NCBI RefSeq assembly: GCF_006912135.1
Contig: NZ_VIRS01000012.1
Location: 124,001 to 188,000 of the forward strand
Direction: 5' to 3'
From: Cryptosporangium phraense
Lineage (GTDB): Bacteria > Actinomycetota > Actinomycetes > Mycobacteriales > Cryptosporangiaceae
Length of the DNA stretch: 64,000 nt
Each line of letters opens with the position of its first letter. Positions within the stretch are counted from its first letter, which is position 1. Positions 8,235 through 16,738 of this stretch are shown here, one piece after another. The translations under genes were made by a program, and so were the position numbers. The notes under the pieces were generated by a model, which was not told the DNA's origin, did not search any database, and worked only from the letters and a program-made list of their open reading frames with translations.

Positions 8235-9616
8235 CGGTTCTCCTCCGGGTGGTCTTCGGCGTGGTTTTCGGAGGCGTGGTTTTCGGAGGCGTGGGTTCGG
8301 GAGGCGTCTTTTGCGGCGGCGAGCTGGTCGTCGGCCGGGGTGCGGCGGCGGAACGTGTAGCGCTCGGCGAACGCGGTGATCTGCCGGGTGACCGCGCGGG
8401 GCAGCCCGGCCGCGTCGGCGTTCTCGATCGCGAGCGTGAGCAGCGCGGACGCGGCCCGGGCCAGGGCTTCGTCGGTGAGGCCCGTGCGAGCCGCCCGCGC
8501 CCAGGCGCCGGGCCAGGTCGGCGGCCCGAGCGGCTCGACGGCGGCCAGTGCGGCGTCGCGGGTGCCCGGCGAGGCCAGCAGCGTCCAGAGCACCGACGGC
8601 GGCACCCGCCAGTCGTCGCCCGCCTGGGCGTCGAGGTAGCGGACCTCGAGGAAGCCCTTGGCCCGGACCGGCGGGAACAGCGTGCTCAGGTGGTAGTCGA
8701 GGTCGGCGTAAGTGGCCGGGCGCTCCAGGGCCCCGTCGAGCCAGTCGGCGAACGTCACGCCGGCCGGGGCGTCCCAGAGGTCGGAGTCGTTCGGCAGGCA
8801 GAGGAGCCGCGCGTCGAGCGCGGCCCTGGCGTACGCCTCCCGGGGGTCGTTGTCGCCGGCGGTGGCGGCGGACGTGCGGCCCGGGTCGAGCTCGATCCAG
8901 ACCCGCTGGCGGGTGGAGTACCAGCCCGTCGGCGCCCCGGCGTAGATCGGCGAGTTCGCGAACGCGGCGACCAGCGCGGGCCCGACCGCGTGCAACGTCC
9001 GCCAGCGCTCGGCGAAGGCGTGCTCACCGGTCTCGGTGCCGGCGTCGACCGAGAGTTGCACGGACGCCGTCGAGCCCATCATCAGCCGGCCGGCGTCGTT
9101 CCCGTCGCGATCGAAGTACCGCTCCATGGCCGCGTAGCGCGCCTTCTCGACGAGGCGGCCGGCCGGGCGGTGGGCGTCGATACCGGAACGGCCGACGGCG
9201 AGCCCGGAACGGGCGAGCGCGGCGCGGACGGCGTCCGCATCGGTACCGGCAGCCGCCAGGCAATCGGCGAACGTTCCCCAGGCCCGGGTCGAGAGTTCGA
9301 CCTGGCCGCCGGGTTCGACGGTGACCGTCGAACCGGCCGGCAGCGGCCGGCCGAGCGCCGTGGGATCGGCGGACGGGGTGGTGAGGATCGGTGGGCTCCA
9401 GCGTCCCAACGCGGACGCGAGCCGTTCTGACGTGAGGGTCCTGGTCGGGTCGGTGGCGTCGTGGATCAGGCGTTCCAGCTCGATTCCGGCCAGCCGGGGT
9501 GGGCCGATCTTGAAACAGATCTTCGCGATGAACGCCTCTGCGTCGGCCCGGGTCCGGATCGGCTCGGCGAGCGGATCGTTCGCCGGGCGAGCCGGCGTTA
9601 CCGTCGTTTCGGACAT
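8231..9616 (-). CDS. egtA: Glutamate-cysteine ligase EgtA
   Basis: EgtA makes gamma-glutamylcysteine, the sulfur donor for EgtB. The 461-residue protein has the GCS2-type layout, with KICFKIGPPRLAGIELERL near the N-terminus and MERYFDRDG, MGSTASVQLSVDAG and FANSPIYAG in the active-site region. It is the first gene of the operon. Its C-terminal tail is made of repeated SENHA units coded by 15-bp tandem DNA repeats and does not look like part of the catalytic fold. The start at 9616 faces a 280-bp divergent promoter region. Confidence 0.93.
   Translation of the reverse strand: MSETTVTPARPANDPLAEPIRTRADAEAFIAKICFKIGPPRLAGIELERLIHDATDPTRTLTSERLASALGRWSPPILTTPSADPTALGRPLPAGSTVTVEPGGQVELSTRAWGTFADCLAAAGTDADAVRAALARSGLAVGRSGIDAHRPAGRLVEKARYAAMERYFDRDGNDAGRLMMGSTASVQLSVDAGTETGEHAFAERWRTLHAVGPALVAAFANSPIYAGAPTGWYSTRQRVWIELDPGRTSAATAGDNDPREAYARAALDARLLCLPNDSDLWDAPAGVTFADWLDGALERPATYADLDYHLSTLFPPVRAKGFLEVRYLDAQAGDDWRVPPSVLWTLLASPGTRDAALAAVEPLGPPTWPGAWARAARTGLTDEALARAASALLTLAIENADAAGLPRAVTRQITAFAERYTFRRRTPADDQLAAAKDASRTHASENHASENHAEDHPEENR
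8258..8302. repeat. 15-bp tandem repeat at the 3' end of egtA
   Basis: About three copies of a unit GGCGTGGTTTTCGGA, the third diverged, lie in frame in egtA and encode repeated SENHA in the C-terminal tail. This is probably replication slippage in a dispensable tail. Confidence 0.75.
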
Positions 9617-9856
9617 GTGGCCACCTCCGAGTCACCGTATTGCCTCGGGCCATGCTGCCTCGGTTTCGGCCGACCCGCACGCGGGCGGCCGTGTCGTGCA
9701 GACGCACAGTTAGTGACAAAAGAATGAGCGGGGCGGGCCGTTCGGCCCCCATGGGATTCGACAAAAAGGTGGAATTCCGTAGGTTCCGTCGGCGGCCCGC
9801 GGCGCGACCCCTGCGCTGCGTATGCTCCGCCGTACGTGACGGAAGTGATGGACGTT

Positions 9857-9878
9857 GTTGACACTGACGGGTGTCAAC
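9857..9878. promoter_or_regulatory. Inverted repeat with TTGACA upstream of the VWA gene
   Basis: GTTGACAC-TGACGG-GTGTCAAC is a perfect 8-bp dyad whose left arm contains a consensus -35 hexamer. TAACGC lies 18 bases downstream. If this is the promoter, transcription would start almost at the 9894/9897 start codon, so the transcript may be nearly leaderless. Otherwise the dyad is an operator for another promoter. The rest of the 9617-9893 gap, between divergent egtA and this gene, holds nothing else I can identify. Confidence 0.4.
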
Positions 9879-9896
9879 GCCTAACGCGGAGCAGTG

Positions 9897-11723
9897 ATGG
9901 CTCGCGGTCGACACCGCAGTTTGCAAGTCAGCCGACGATCAGCAGCCGACCGGGTCGGCGCATCCGGTGCCACCCGGCGCAAGCGGGCGATCGCCCCCTG
10001 GGTGGTCGTGGCGATCGTCTTGGCCACCGTAGTCAGCGGAACTACTTTCGGCTACTTATGGGTGACGGGCGGTTGTAGCGGGAGCTCGGTGCAGCTGTCG
10101 ATCGCCGCCTCCCCCGACCAAGCTCCGGTGGTGCAGTCCCTCGCCGACAAGTGGCAGAAGGACGCCCCGGAGGTCGACGGCCGCTGCGCCCAGATCGCGG
10201 TGCGGGCCGTCCAGTCCGCCGAGGTGGCGAGCTCGCTGACGCCGAACTGGAAGGAAGATTCGGGCGAACCGCGGGTCGACGTCTGGATGCCGGACTCGCA
10301 GGTGTGGATCGAGCGCACCGGCGCCCGCCCTGACGTCGCCCAGATGGTCTCCGGCGAGCCGTCGCTCATCGCGACCTCGCCCGTCGTCATGACGCTGCCG
10401 CGGCCGATGGCCGAGGCGCTGGGCTGGCCCGACAAGACGCTCTCCTGGGCCGAGCTGGCGCAGGGCCGGGTGGCCGGCACCACCTGGGCGAAGTACCAGC
10501 ACTCGGTCTGGGGCCCGATCAAGATGGGCATCGGCGACCCGCGGGCGTCGTTCCCGGCGCTGGGCACGCTGCTCTCGGTCGCGGACGCCGACGGCGACAA
10601 CTCGGTCACCGAGACCGAACTCGGCAACGCGCTGCTGCTCGCCCGCGCGTCGACCGTCGAGGCAGTCACCAGCGACGCGTTCTTCGCGAACATGAAGAAG
10701 GTGACGAACACCGAGGCCGGCCTGGCCGGCTCCGGGCCGTTCCCGGCGACCGAGGCCCAGGTGGCCGCATACGACAACGCCAAGCCCAAGGTGCCCCTGG
10801 TCGCGATCAACCCGGACGAGGGCACGGTCTACGCCGAGTACCAGTACCTGGTGCTGAAGGCGGACTGGGTCGACTCGGTGCGCAAGAAGATCGCGCAGCA
10901 GTTCCTGAGCTACCTGCAGGGCGAGGAAGCGCAGAGGGCGTACGGCCAGGCCGGGTTCCGTGACCCGCAGAACTCCACCCAGTACGCGGTCGGGCTCGAC
11001 ACCGACCTGGGCATGGGCAGCCAGTCGACGTCCGAGGCCAGGCAGTTGCCCGACATCAAGTCGGTCGACCAGACGGTCGGGTTCTGGACCGCGCTCCAGC
11101 GCAAGGCCAACGTGCTCGCGGTCATCGACAGCTCGGGCTCGATGGACGAGGCCGCGCCGGACGGTCAGGGCAAGCGGATCCAGGTGGTGCAGCAGGCCTG
11201 CCTCCGCGCCGACGCGCTCTTCAACCCCGACACGCACGTCGGCAGCTGGCGGTTCTCCACCAAGCTCGACGGCGACAAGGACTACCAGGAGATGGTGCCG
11301 ATCGGCCCGGTCGGCGGGAACCTCCCCGACGGCACCTCGCGCCGCAAGGCCCTGGACGCGACGATCTACAACGACCTGGTGCCCGAGGGCTCGACCGGGC
11401 TGTACGACACCATGCTGGCCGCGTACAAGTTCATGCAGGCGCACTGGTTGGGCGACAACCGGCTCAACATGGTCGTGATGATGACCGACGGGAAGAACGA
11501 GGACCCGGGCGGCATCTCGCAGGAGGATCTGATCAAGCAGCTGAAGGCCACCGCCGACCCGGACAAGCCTGTGCAGGTGGTGATCATCGGGTACGGACCG
11601 GATGCGGACCTGAACGAGCTGAAGACGATCACGCAGGCGGTTGGTGGGAACGCTTATCCGGCGAAGACGGGAGCGGACATCGAGAAGGTGTTCCTCGCGA
11701 CGCTGATCGGCGGCCAGAGCTAG
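9897..11723 (+). CDS. Membrane-anchored substrate-binding and VWA-domain protein with an EF-hand-like loop
   Basis: Start at the ATG at 9897 with GGAG just upstream (GTG at 9894 is the alternative). A single N-terminal membrane segment, AIAPWVVVAIVLATVVSG, puts the rest outside the cell. Residues about 55-390 resemble an extracellular solute-binding protein. The C-terminal part is a von Willebrand A domain with the metal-site motif DSSGSMDE near residue 410 and MMTDGKNED later. Around residue 230 the sequence DADGDNSVTETE fits a canonical EF-hand calcium loop (D1, D3, D5, V8, E12). No transporter genes adjoin it. The ligand is unknown. Confidence 0.85.
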   Translation: MARGRHRSLQVSRRSAADRVGASGATRRKRAIAPWVVVAIVLATVVSGTTFGYLWVTGGCSGSSVQLSIAASPDQAPVVQSLADKWQKDAPEVDGRCAQIAVRAVQSAEVASSLTPNWKEDSGEPRVDVWMPDSQVWIERTGARPDVAQMVSGEPSLIATSPVVMTLPRPMAEALGWPDKTLSWAELAQGRVAGTTWAKYQHSVWGPIKMGIGDPRASFPALGTLLSVADADGDNSVTETELGNALLLARASTVEAVTSDAFFANMKKVTNTEAGLAGSGPFPATEAQVAAYDNAKPKVPLVAINPDEGTVYAEYQYLVLKADWVDSVRKKIAQQFLSYLQGEEAQRAYGQAGFRDPQNSTQYAVGLDTDLGMGSQSTSEARQLPDIKSVDQTVGFWTALQRKANVLAVIDSSGSMDEAAPDGQGKRIQVVQQACLRADALFNPDTHVGSWRFSTKLDGDKDYQEMVPIGPVGGNLPDGTSRRKALDATIYNDLVPEGSTGLYDTMLAAYKFMQAHWLGDNRLNMVVMMTDGKNEDPGGISQEDLIKQLKATADPDKPVQVVIIGYGPDADLNELKTITQAVGGNAYPAKTGADIEKVFLATLIGGQS

Positions 11724-11740
11724 GTCTTCCCTCTGCTGGT

Positions 11741-11773
11741 CGAGTGCCCTCGCGCGTTGCGCGGGGGCACTCG
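11741..11773 (+). terminator. Intrinsic terminator after the VWA gene
   Basis: A 15-bp stem (CGAGTGCCC... pairing with ...GGGCACTCG, one wobble pair) with a 3-base loop starts 17 bases after the stop and is followed by TCGTTT. Confidence 0.8.
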
Positions 11774-11804
11774 TCGTTTCCGGGGCGACCTGACTCACAC
11801 CTGC

Positions 11805-11871
11805 TTGGCAACTGCCATCGGCGATCGCCATCCACGCTCCGAACCGGCGAATTCTGCGGTTGGCAACTGCC
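11805..11871. repeat. Two direct copies of TTGGCAACTGCC
   Basis: Exact 12-base direct repeats at 11805-11816 and 11860-11871, 55 bp apart, in the AT-richer gap before the small gene at 12018. They could be regulator sites, but nothing in the sequence proves function. No other feature was seen between 11774 and 12017. Confidence 0.4.
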
Positions 11872-12017
11872 CGCCGCCAGGCTGCACTACGAAATGCATA
11901 ATGCAGTCGGCGCCATCACGTCGCGGACGCAGACGACAAATGCGAGTCCCTGCCCAGCGATCCGGCTCGCGCCTACCCTTTTGTCGGTCAGAACAACGCT
12001 GATCGCGGGAGCGAATA

Positions 12018-12257
12018 ATGGGAGTGAATCAATTCACGCCTGCCTCTTCGTACTGTGCCGATTGCGGCAGGAGCGGCCGAACGGGTCTCCGGACGAGAGT
12101 TCGGCGGGCTCTACTTTATGCCCGATCGATCACCGTGAGTGCTGTCGCCGGTTGTTGCGTGATCGAACATTCACCCCTATGGGTCATCGCTCCGCAACTT
12201 CTCGCAGTGGTCGGAGAATGGACTGTACAATGGTTGGCCAGCCGAGATCGACGCTAG
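12018..12257 (+). CDS. Small hypothetical protein (79 aa)
   Basis: I do not recognise this protein. The ATG has a GGGAG ribosome site 6 bases upstream, and a strong hairpin terminator begins 10 bp after the stop, which together support a real gene. It has a CADCG cysteine pair near the N-terminus and a hydrophobic stretch around residues 38-70 (SITVSAVAGCC...PQLLAVVGEW) that may be one membrane segment. Base composition is less GC-rich than that of its neighbours. It lies upstream of an XRE/DUF5753 regulator, whose partners are often small proteins. Confidence 0.45.
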   Translation: MGVNQFTPASSYCADCGRSGRTGLRTRVRRALLYARSITVSAVAGCCVIEHSPLWVIAPQLLAVVGEWTVQWLASRDRR

Positions 12258-12267
12258 TCAGTCAACG

Positions 12268-12302
12268 CGGGCAGGCCAGGACTGGACGACCTGGCCTGCC
12301 CG
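12268..12302 (+). terminator. Terminator after the 79-aa gene
   Basis: Perfect 13-bp stem CGGGCAGGCCAGG / CCTGGCCTGCCCG with a 9-base loop, placed just after the small gene and before the XRE regulator. Confidence 0.75.
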
Positions 12303-12404
12303 AATGGTTGGGCTAGATGTGTGCGCTTCCCCCCGCCGCAGCAGCTCTCTCATGGGCCGGCTTCACCGGTGACTGCGTTCGCGGTCGGGACGGAAGGAGC
12401 AGAA

Positions 12405-13274
12405 ATGCCTTCGAGTTTCACTGATCCCAACGTACTGAGACGGCGCCTTCGCGGGGAACTGCGCAGAGTGCGGGGGACGTCGGGACTGACCCAGAAGGAT
12501 GTCGCGTCGGCCATGGATTGGCATCCGTCCAAGCTCGCACGCATCGAGACCGGCACCGTGCGCATCTCGATCAACGACCTGCGGGCATTGCTGAACCTAT
12601 ATGGGGTCGCGGACGACCGCGAGATCAGCCGCCTGGTCGCCCTAGCGCGAAACGCGCGCCGCCGGTCCTGGTGGGATGGTCACCGGAGCGTGGCATCCAC
12701 ACAACTGATCGCTATGCTCGGCTACGAGTCCTCGGCGGCGATCATTCGCGACTTCGAACCGGTCGTGGTTCCCGGGCTTCTGCAAACGGAAGACTACGCC
12801 CGGTCCATCATCGCGGTGCAGGAAGGCGATCGAGCGGAGCAGAACAAGATCGATGCGCTGATCGATCTTCGAATGGAACGTCAGGAAATGTTCGACCGGT
12901 CCGACGCCCCCGAGATGCATTTCCTCTTGGACGAATCCGTGTTGCATCGAATCGTCGGGAGCAAGGCCGTGATGTCGCGGCAAACTCGACGGATTAGGGA
13001 AATCGCCGGTCGGCCCAACGTCACGGTGCATGTCGTTCCGTACCGGAGCGGCTTCTACCCGATGTGTCACACCGGTTACATCATCTTCCAGTTCACCGAC
13101 CCCGCGGACGGGGACATCCTCCACGTCGAGTACCCACTGGGCGAGCTGATCTTTCGCGAAGCGGGGAGCGAATCGAGCCCAGATCCGCGCCATATCTCCC
13201 CAGCCCGGTGCCTGAGAATTTTCGAGGACGTCGAGCGCTTCGCGATTCCGATGGAATTCTTCACCGTCGGTTGA
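12405..13274 (+). CDS. XRE-family regulator with DUF5753 domain
   Basis: Start at the ATG at 12405 behind GAAGGAG. Residues about 12-70 form a helix-turn-helix (LTQKDVASAMDWHPSKLARIE). The remaining 200 residues are the DUF5753 ligand/partner domain, opening with FEPVVVPGLLQTEDYA and containing a VVPYRSGFYP stretch. In streptomycetes and relatives such proteins are paired with a small DUF397 protein, as with BldB-like systems. Here a DUF397-like sequence lies just downstream on the opposite strand. The target is unknown. Confidence 0.9.
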   Translation: MPSSFTDPNVLRRRLRGELRRVRGTSGLTQKDVASAMDWHPSKLARIETGTVRISINDLRALLNLYGVADDREISRLVALARNARRRSWWDGHRSVASTQLIAMLGYESSAAIIRDFEPVVVPGLLQTEDYARSIIAVQEGDRAEQNKIDALIDLRMERQEMFDRSDAPEMHFLLDESVLHRIVGSKAVMSRQTRRIREIAGRPNVTVHVVPYRSGFYPMCHTGYIIFQFTDPADGDILHVEYPLGELIFREAGSESSPDPRHISPARCLRIFEDVERFAIPMEFFTVG

Positions 13275-13298
13275 CTTCGCGGCCGAACGAAGAGCGTC

Positions 13299-13502
13299 CA
13301 AGTCGAATCGGTGAGCTCGGAGATCGGCGAGAAACGTTGCCCAGAGACGAGGCCGGATCCGGAGGAAGACTCCGGTCGGATGCTTCGTGTCTCCGAGGAG
13401 AACCATTCCTCCGAACAGTTGGACCTGCACGCAATTGGTCGTGATGGAGTGTCGCGATTTGCGCCACCCGGACCACGACTGCAGTGCCAGATGCCGTGCC
13501 AC
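13299..13502 (-). pseudogene. DUF397-like coding region without its own stop codon
   Basis: Reading the minus strand from a GTG at 13502 (GGGAGAG 6 bases upstream) gives a DUF397-type domain: WSGWRKSRHSITTNCVQV, then GDTKHPTGVFLRI and WATFLADLRAHRFDL. DUF397 proteins normally end at about this point. Here the frame has no stop and runs on to 12642, antisense to most of the XRE gene. The usual arrangement is tandem on the same strand; here it is convergent. It is either a decayed copy or a gene with an unusual antisense extension. The rest of 13275-13726 holds no other recognisable gene. Confidence 0.55.
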
Positions 13503-13726
13503 AGTTGCTCTCCCAGCTGGTCGTGCGGCCGGGCAGAACAACGACGGCAGTGGCGTATCCGGGTCCTTCTTTCCACTAGACGACAGGCTCTCACCCAGCC
13601 GCCTATACGGCTCGTCGTGTCGATGAGCAGCGTGCCGCTCTAGCGGAGGATACGTCGTATCGGACAAATTAGTCAATAATGTCTCTTAAGTAACGAATCA
13701 AGGCACAGCAGGCCTTAACCGACCGG

Positions 13727-14479
13727 TCACTTCACCTCGTGTCGCAGTACCCGCACCAACCCCGCCGCCAACGGCAGCAGTACCCACAGGCCCACGGAAC
13801 TCGCCAACCTCCCCCACTCCCCTCCGCTCACCGACCCCATCAGCAACGGTTCGGTCGTCCGGCCCAGGTCCAGCCACCTCGCCGCGTCCCCCAGCGCCGC
13901 GACCGACTCCCCCAGCACCGACCACGCCGTCGGGATCACGAAATACAGCACGATGGCCAACCCGGAAGCCAGCAGCAACGCCCCGAACGCGATCCCCATC
14001 AGCATGTTGATCGTCTGGAAGACGATTCCGTAGGCCACCTCGGCCACTCCGAGATCCCAGCCTCCACCCCGCCCCATCAGGTCGGCGGCCACGTTCCCCA
14101 GCACGGCCACCACGACGGCCACGCCCACCGAGGCCAGCGCGATCGCCGCCGCGGCCAGCACCTTCGCCCCCACGACGCGGGCGCGCCTGGGCACCAGCGT
14201 GAACGTCACCAGCGACGTCCGTTGGCTCCATTCGCTCGTCACCGCGAGAATGCCCAGCACCGGCAGCAGCAGGCCCGACCCGGCCAGCGCGAACGCGAAG
14301 AACTCGTCGGCCGTCCTGGTGTCCGAGGGGCCGGCGAACAGCCGCACCAGCACCAGGCCCATCGTGATCAGCCCGACGCTGGCCAGCAGCCACCGGCCGG
14401 CCCGCGTGTCGGCCATCTTGCGCAGCTCCACCAGCGTCAGCCGCCCCAGCGACGGCATCCTCTCCGTCACGACCGTCAT
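13727..14479 (-). CDS. ABC-2-type transporter permease
   Basis: A 250-residue membrane protein with about six hydrophobic segments (for example LLASVGLITMGLVLVRLFAG, FALAGSGLLLPVLGILAVTS and VAVVVAVLGNVAA). The SEWSQRTSLVTFTLVPRRARV stretch is typical of ABC-2 permeases of the DrrB/NatB-like kind. It overlaps its ATPase gene by 4 bp. The pair is divergent from a two-component system that probably controls it. The exported substrate is unknown. Confidence 0.88.
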   Translation of the reverse strand: MTVVTERMPSLGRLTLVELRKMADTRAGRWLLASVGLITMGLVLVRLFAGPSDTRTADEFFAFALAGSGLLLPVLGILAVTSEWSQRTSLVTFTLVPRRARVVGAKVLAAAAIALASVGVAVVVAVLGNVAADLMGRGGGWDLGVAEVAYGIVFQTINMLMGIAFGALLLASGLAIVLYFVIPTAWSVLGESVAALGDAARWLDLGRTTEPLLMGSVSGGEWGRLASSVGLWVLLPLAAGLVRVLRHEVK

Positions 14480-15369
14480 GCTGCCACCCCTTCTCGGTTC
14501 GACGCAGCGGTGAGCTGCAGGAACATCTCCTCCAGACCGTTTCCGTCGACCGGCCGGAGCTCGGTCAGCACGGCTCCGCCCGCGTAGGCCGCCCGCCCGA
14601 CCGCCTCGGTGTCGGCGTCCACGTCGAAGCTCCCGTCGGGGTGCTCGGTGACCGCGAACGCGGCCAGGGACGTGCGCAGCACGTCCACGTCGGTGGCCCG
14701 CACCCGGACCCCGGCCACCTGGAGCAGGTCGGCCTTGCTCCCCTGGGCGACGATCCGGCCGCCACCGATGACGACCAGGTGATCCGCGACGACCTCGACC
14801 TCGTGCAGCAGGTGCGACGACAGCAGCACTGTCCCGCCTCGATCGGCGAACTCGCGCAGTAGCCCGCGCATCCAGTGGATGCCCTCCGGGTCCAGCCCGT
14901 TGGCCGGCTCGTCGAGGATCAGCACGGTCGGGTCGCCCAGCAGCGCGTTCGCCAGCCCGAGCCGCTGCCGCATCCCCAGCGAGTACGCCCCCACCCGCCG
15001 TTTCGCGGCCACCGGCGGTAGCCCGACCTTTACGAGCAGCTCACCCACCCGGGAACGGTCCACGCCGAGGACCTGCGCCGACACCGCCAGCGCCTCGTGG
15101 CCGCTGCGGCCGGCGTGCTGCGCGGCGGCGTCGAGGAGGACCCCGACCTCGCGGCCGGGGTTCGGCAGGTCCCGGTACGGCACCCCGCCGATCGTCGAGG
15201 TCCCCGACGTGGGTGGGGTGAGGCCGCAGAGCATGCGCAGCGTCGTCGACTTGCCGGCCCCGTTGGGCCCCAGGAAACCCGTGACGCTCCCGGGCTCGCA
15301 ACGGAACGAGATGTCGTCCACCGCTCGGAACGATCCGTACGTCTTGGTCAGTCCGTCCACCGTGATCAT
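14476..15369 (-). CDS. ABC transporter ATP-binding protein
   Basis: A 297-residue single ABC domain: Walker A GPNGAGKST, a signature in the LGMRQRLGLANALL region, Walker B TVLILDEPANGLDPEG and an H-loop SSHLLHEVE. The C-terminal 80 residues resemble the tail found on DrrA/CcmA-type drug-export ATPases. It forms an exporter with the adjacent permease. A 127-bp gap to the divergent histidine kinase gene holds both promoters. Confidence 0.92.
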   Translation of the reverse strand: MITVDGLTKTYGSFRAVDDISFRCEPGSVTGFLGPNGAGKSTTLRMLCGLTPPTSGTSTIGGVPYRDLPNPGREVGVLLDAAAQHAGRSGHEALAVSAQVLGVDRSRVGELLVKVGLPPVAAKRRVGAYSLGMRQRLGLANALLGDPTVLILDEPANGLDPEGIHWMRGLLREFADRGGTVLLSSHLLHEVEVVADHLVVIGGGRIVAQGSKADLLQVAGVRVRATDVDVLRTSLAAFAVTEHPDGSFDVDADTEAVGRAAYAGGAVLTELRPVDGNGLEEMFLQLTAASNREGVAA

Positions 15370-15496
15370 GCCGAGAGCGTCGCGTTCCGCGACGTCCGGA
15401 GGCGTCGCCCGGAAGGCTACGGCCGATGGCCGAAGTAGCGTCCACCGTGAACTTTGGTCGGTATCCGCCGGCCTGCGGCCGCCGTAGCCTGGCCCT

Positions 15497-16738
15497 ATGG
15501 CGTCGGCAACGGATCGGAATGCGGACGCCGACCCGCACGGCGCCGCGGCGATGCTGATGACGCTGGCCGCCGATCGCCCCTCCGGACGCTCCCCGAGGCG
15601 GCAGTTCGCCGTCGACCTGACGTGCCTGTTGGCGTCGGTCGCGATCCCGTTCGGCTACTGGGTGGCGCTCGCGCTCGGTCACCGCCCGTTCTCCGACACG
15701 GTCCACTGGATCGACCTGGCTCTGGCGACGCTCTTCACCCCGCTGATCTGGTGGCGACGCCGCTGGCCGGTGCAGATCTCGGTTCTGCTGTCGGTGGTCA
15801 GCGTCGTCTCGGAGTACGCGAGCGTCGCGCAGGGCATCGCGCTGCTGACCGTCGCGATCCACTGCCGACCGCGCGCGACGGCGTTCGCGGCCACGGTCTG
15901 GGCGGTCACCGGATCCGTCTACGTCGTCGTCCGGCCGACGCCCGACCTGCCGTACTGGGTCTCGCTGATGTTCATCGCGCTACTCACCGGCGGCATCGTG
16001 GCCTGGGGCAGCTTCATCCGGGCCCGGCGGGCGTTGATCGACTCGCTGCGCGATCGGGCTCAGCGGGCCGAAGACGAGCAGCAACGCCGGGTCGAGCAGG
16101 CGCGGCAGCTCGAGCGGACCCGGATCGCCCGGGAGATGCACGACGTCCTCGCCCACCGCATCTCCCTGCTCAGCCTGCACGCCGGGGCCCTGGAGTTCCG
16201 CCCGGACGCCCCGCCCGACGAGATCGCCAAGGCCGCCGGCGTGATCCGCTCCAGCGCCCACCAGGCCCTGCAGGAGCTCCGGGACGTCATCGGGGTCCTC
16301 CGGGAGGGCACCGGCGAGGTCGAACGCGACCGGCCTCAGCCGACGCTCGGCGACGTCCCCGGTCTGGTGACCGAGGCCCGGCGGGCCGGCGCCACGATCG
16401 ATCTCGACGTCCGGGTGGACGACCCCGACGCGGTACCGGCGGTGACCGGCCGAACCGCGTACCGCGTGATTCAGGAGGGCCTGACGAACGCCCGCAAGCA
16501 CGCGAACGGGGCCGCGGTGCGGGTCACGGTCAGCGGCGACCGGTCCGACGGCCTCACCGTCGAGGTGCGGAACTGGCTACCGCTACGGATCCCCGAGACG
16601 ACGATTCCCGGCGCCGGAACCGGCATCGTCGGGCTGGGCGAACGCATCGGGCTGGTCGGTGGGCGGCTCGAGCACGGCCCGTCGACGGCCGGAGACTTCC
16701 GCCTGACCGCCTGGCTGCCCTGGAGCGCACCGACATGA
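15497..16738 (+). CDS. NarL-type sensor histidine kinase
   Basis: A 413-residue kinase with about four or five N-terminal membrane segments (residues 30-170), then a HisKA_3 domain with phospho-acceptor His in REMHDVLAHRISLLSLHAG and a HATPase with EGLTNARKHANG and GTGIVGLGERI. The start codon is reached about 128 bp after the divergent ABC gene. Its stop overlaps the response-regulator start in ATGA. Position suggests that it senses a membrane stress or drug and controls the divergent ABC exporter. Confidence 0.92.
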   Translation: MASATDRNADADPHGAAAMLMTLAADRPSGRSPRRQFAVDLTCLLASVAIPFGYWVALALGHRPFSDTVHWIDLALATLFTPLIWWRRRWPVQISVLLSVVSVVSEYASVAQGIALLTVAIHCRPRATAFAATVWAVTGSVYVVVRPTPDLPYWVSLMFIALLTGGIVAWGSFIRARRALIDSLRDRAQRAEDEQQRRVEQARQLERTRIAREMHDVLAHRISLLSLHAGALEFRPDAPPDEIAKAAGVIRSSAHQALQELRDVIGVLREGTGEVERDRPQPTLGDVPGLVTEARRAGATIDLDVRVDDPDAVPAVTGRTAYRVIQEGLTNARKHANGAAVRVTVSGDRSDGLTVEVRNWLPLRIPETTIPGAGTGIVGLGERIGLVGGRLEHGPSTAGDFRLTAWLPWSAPT

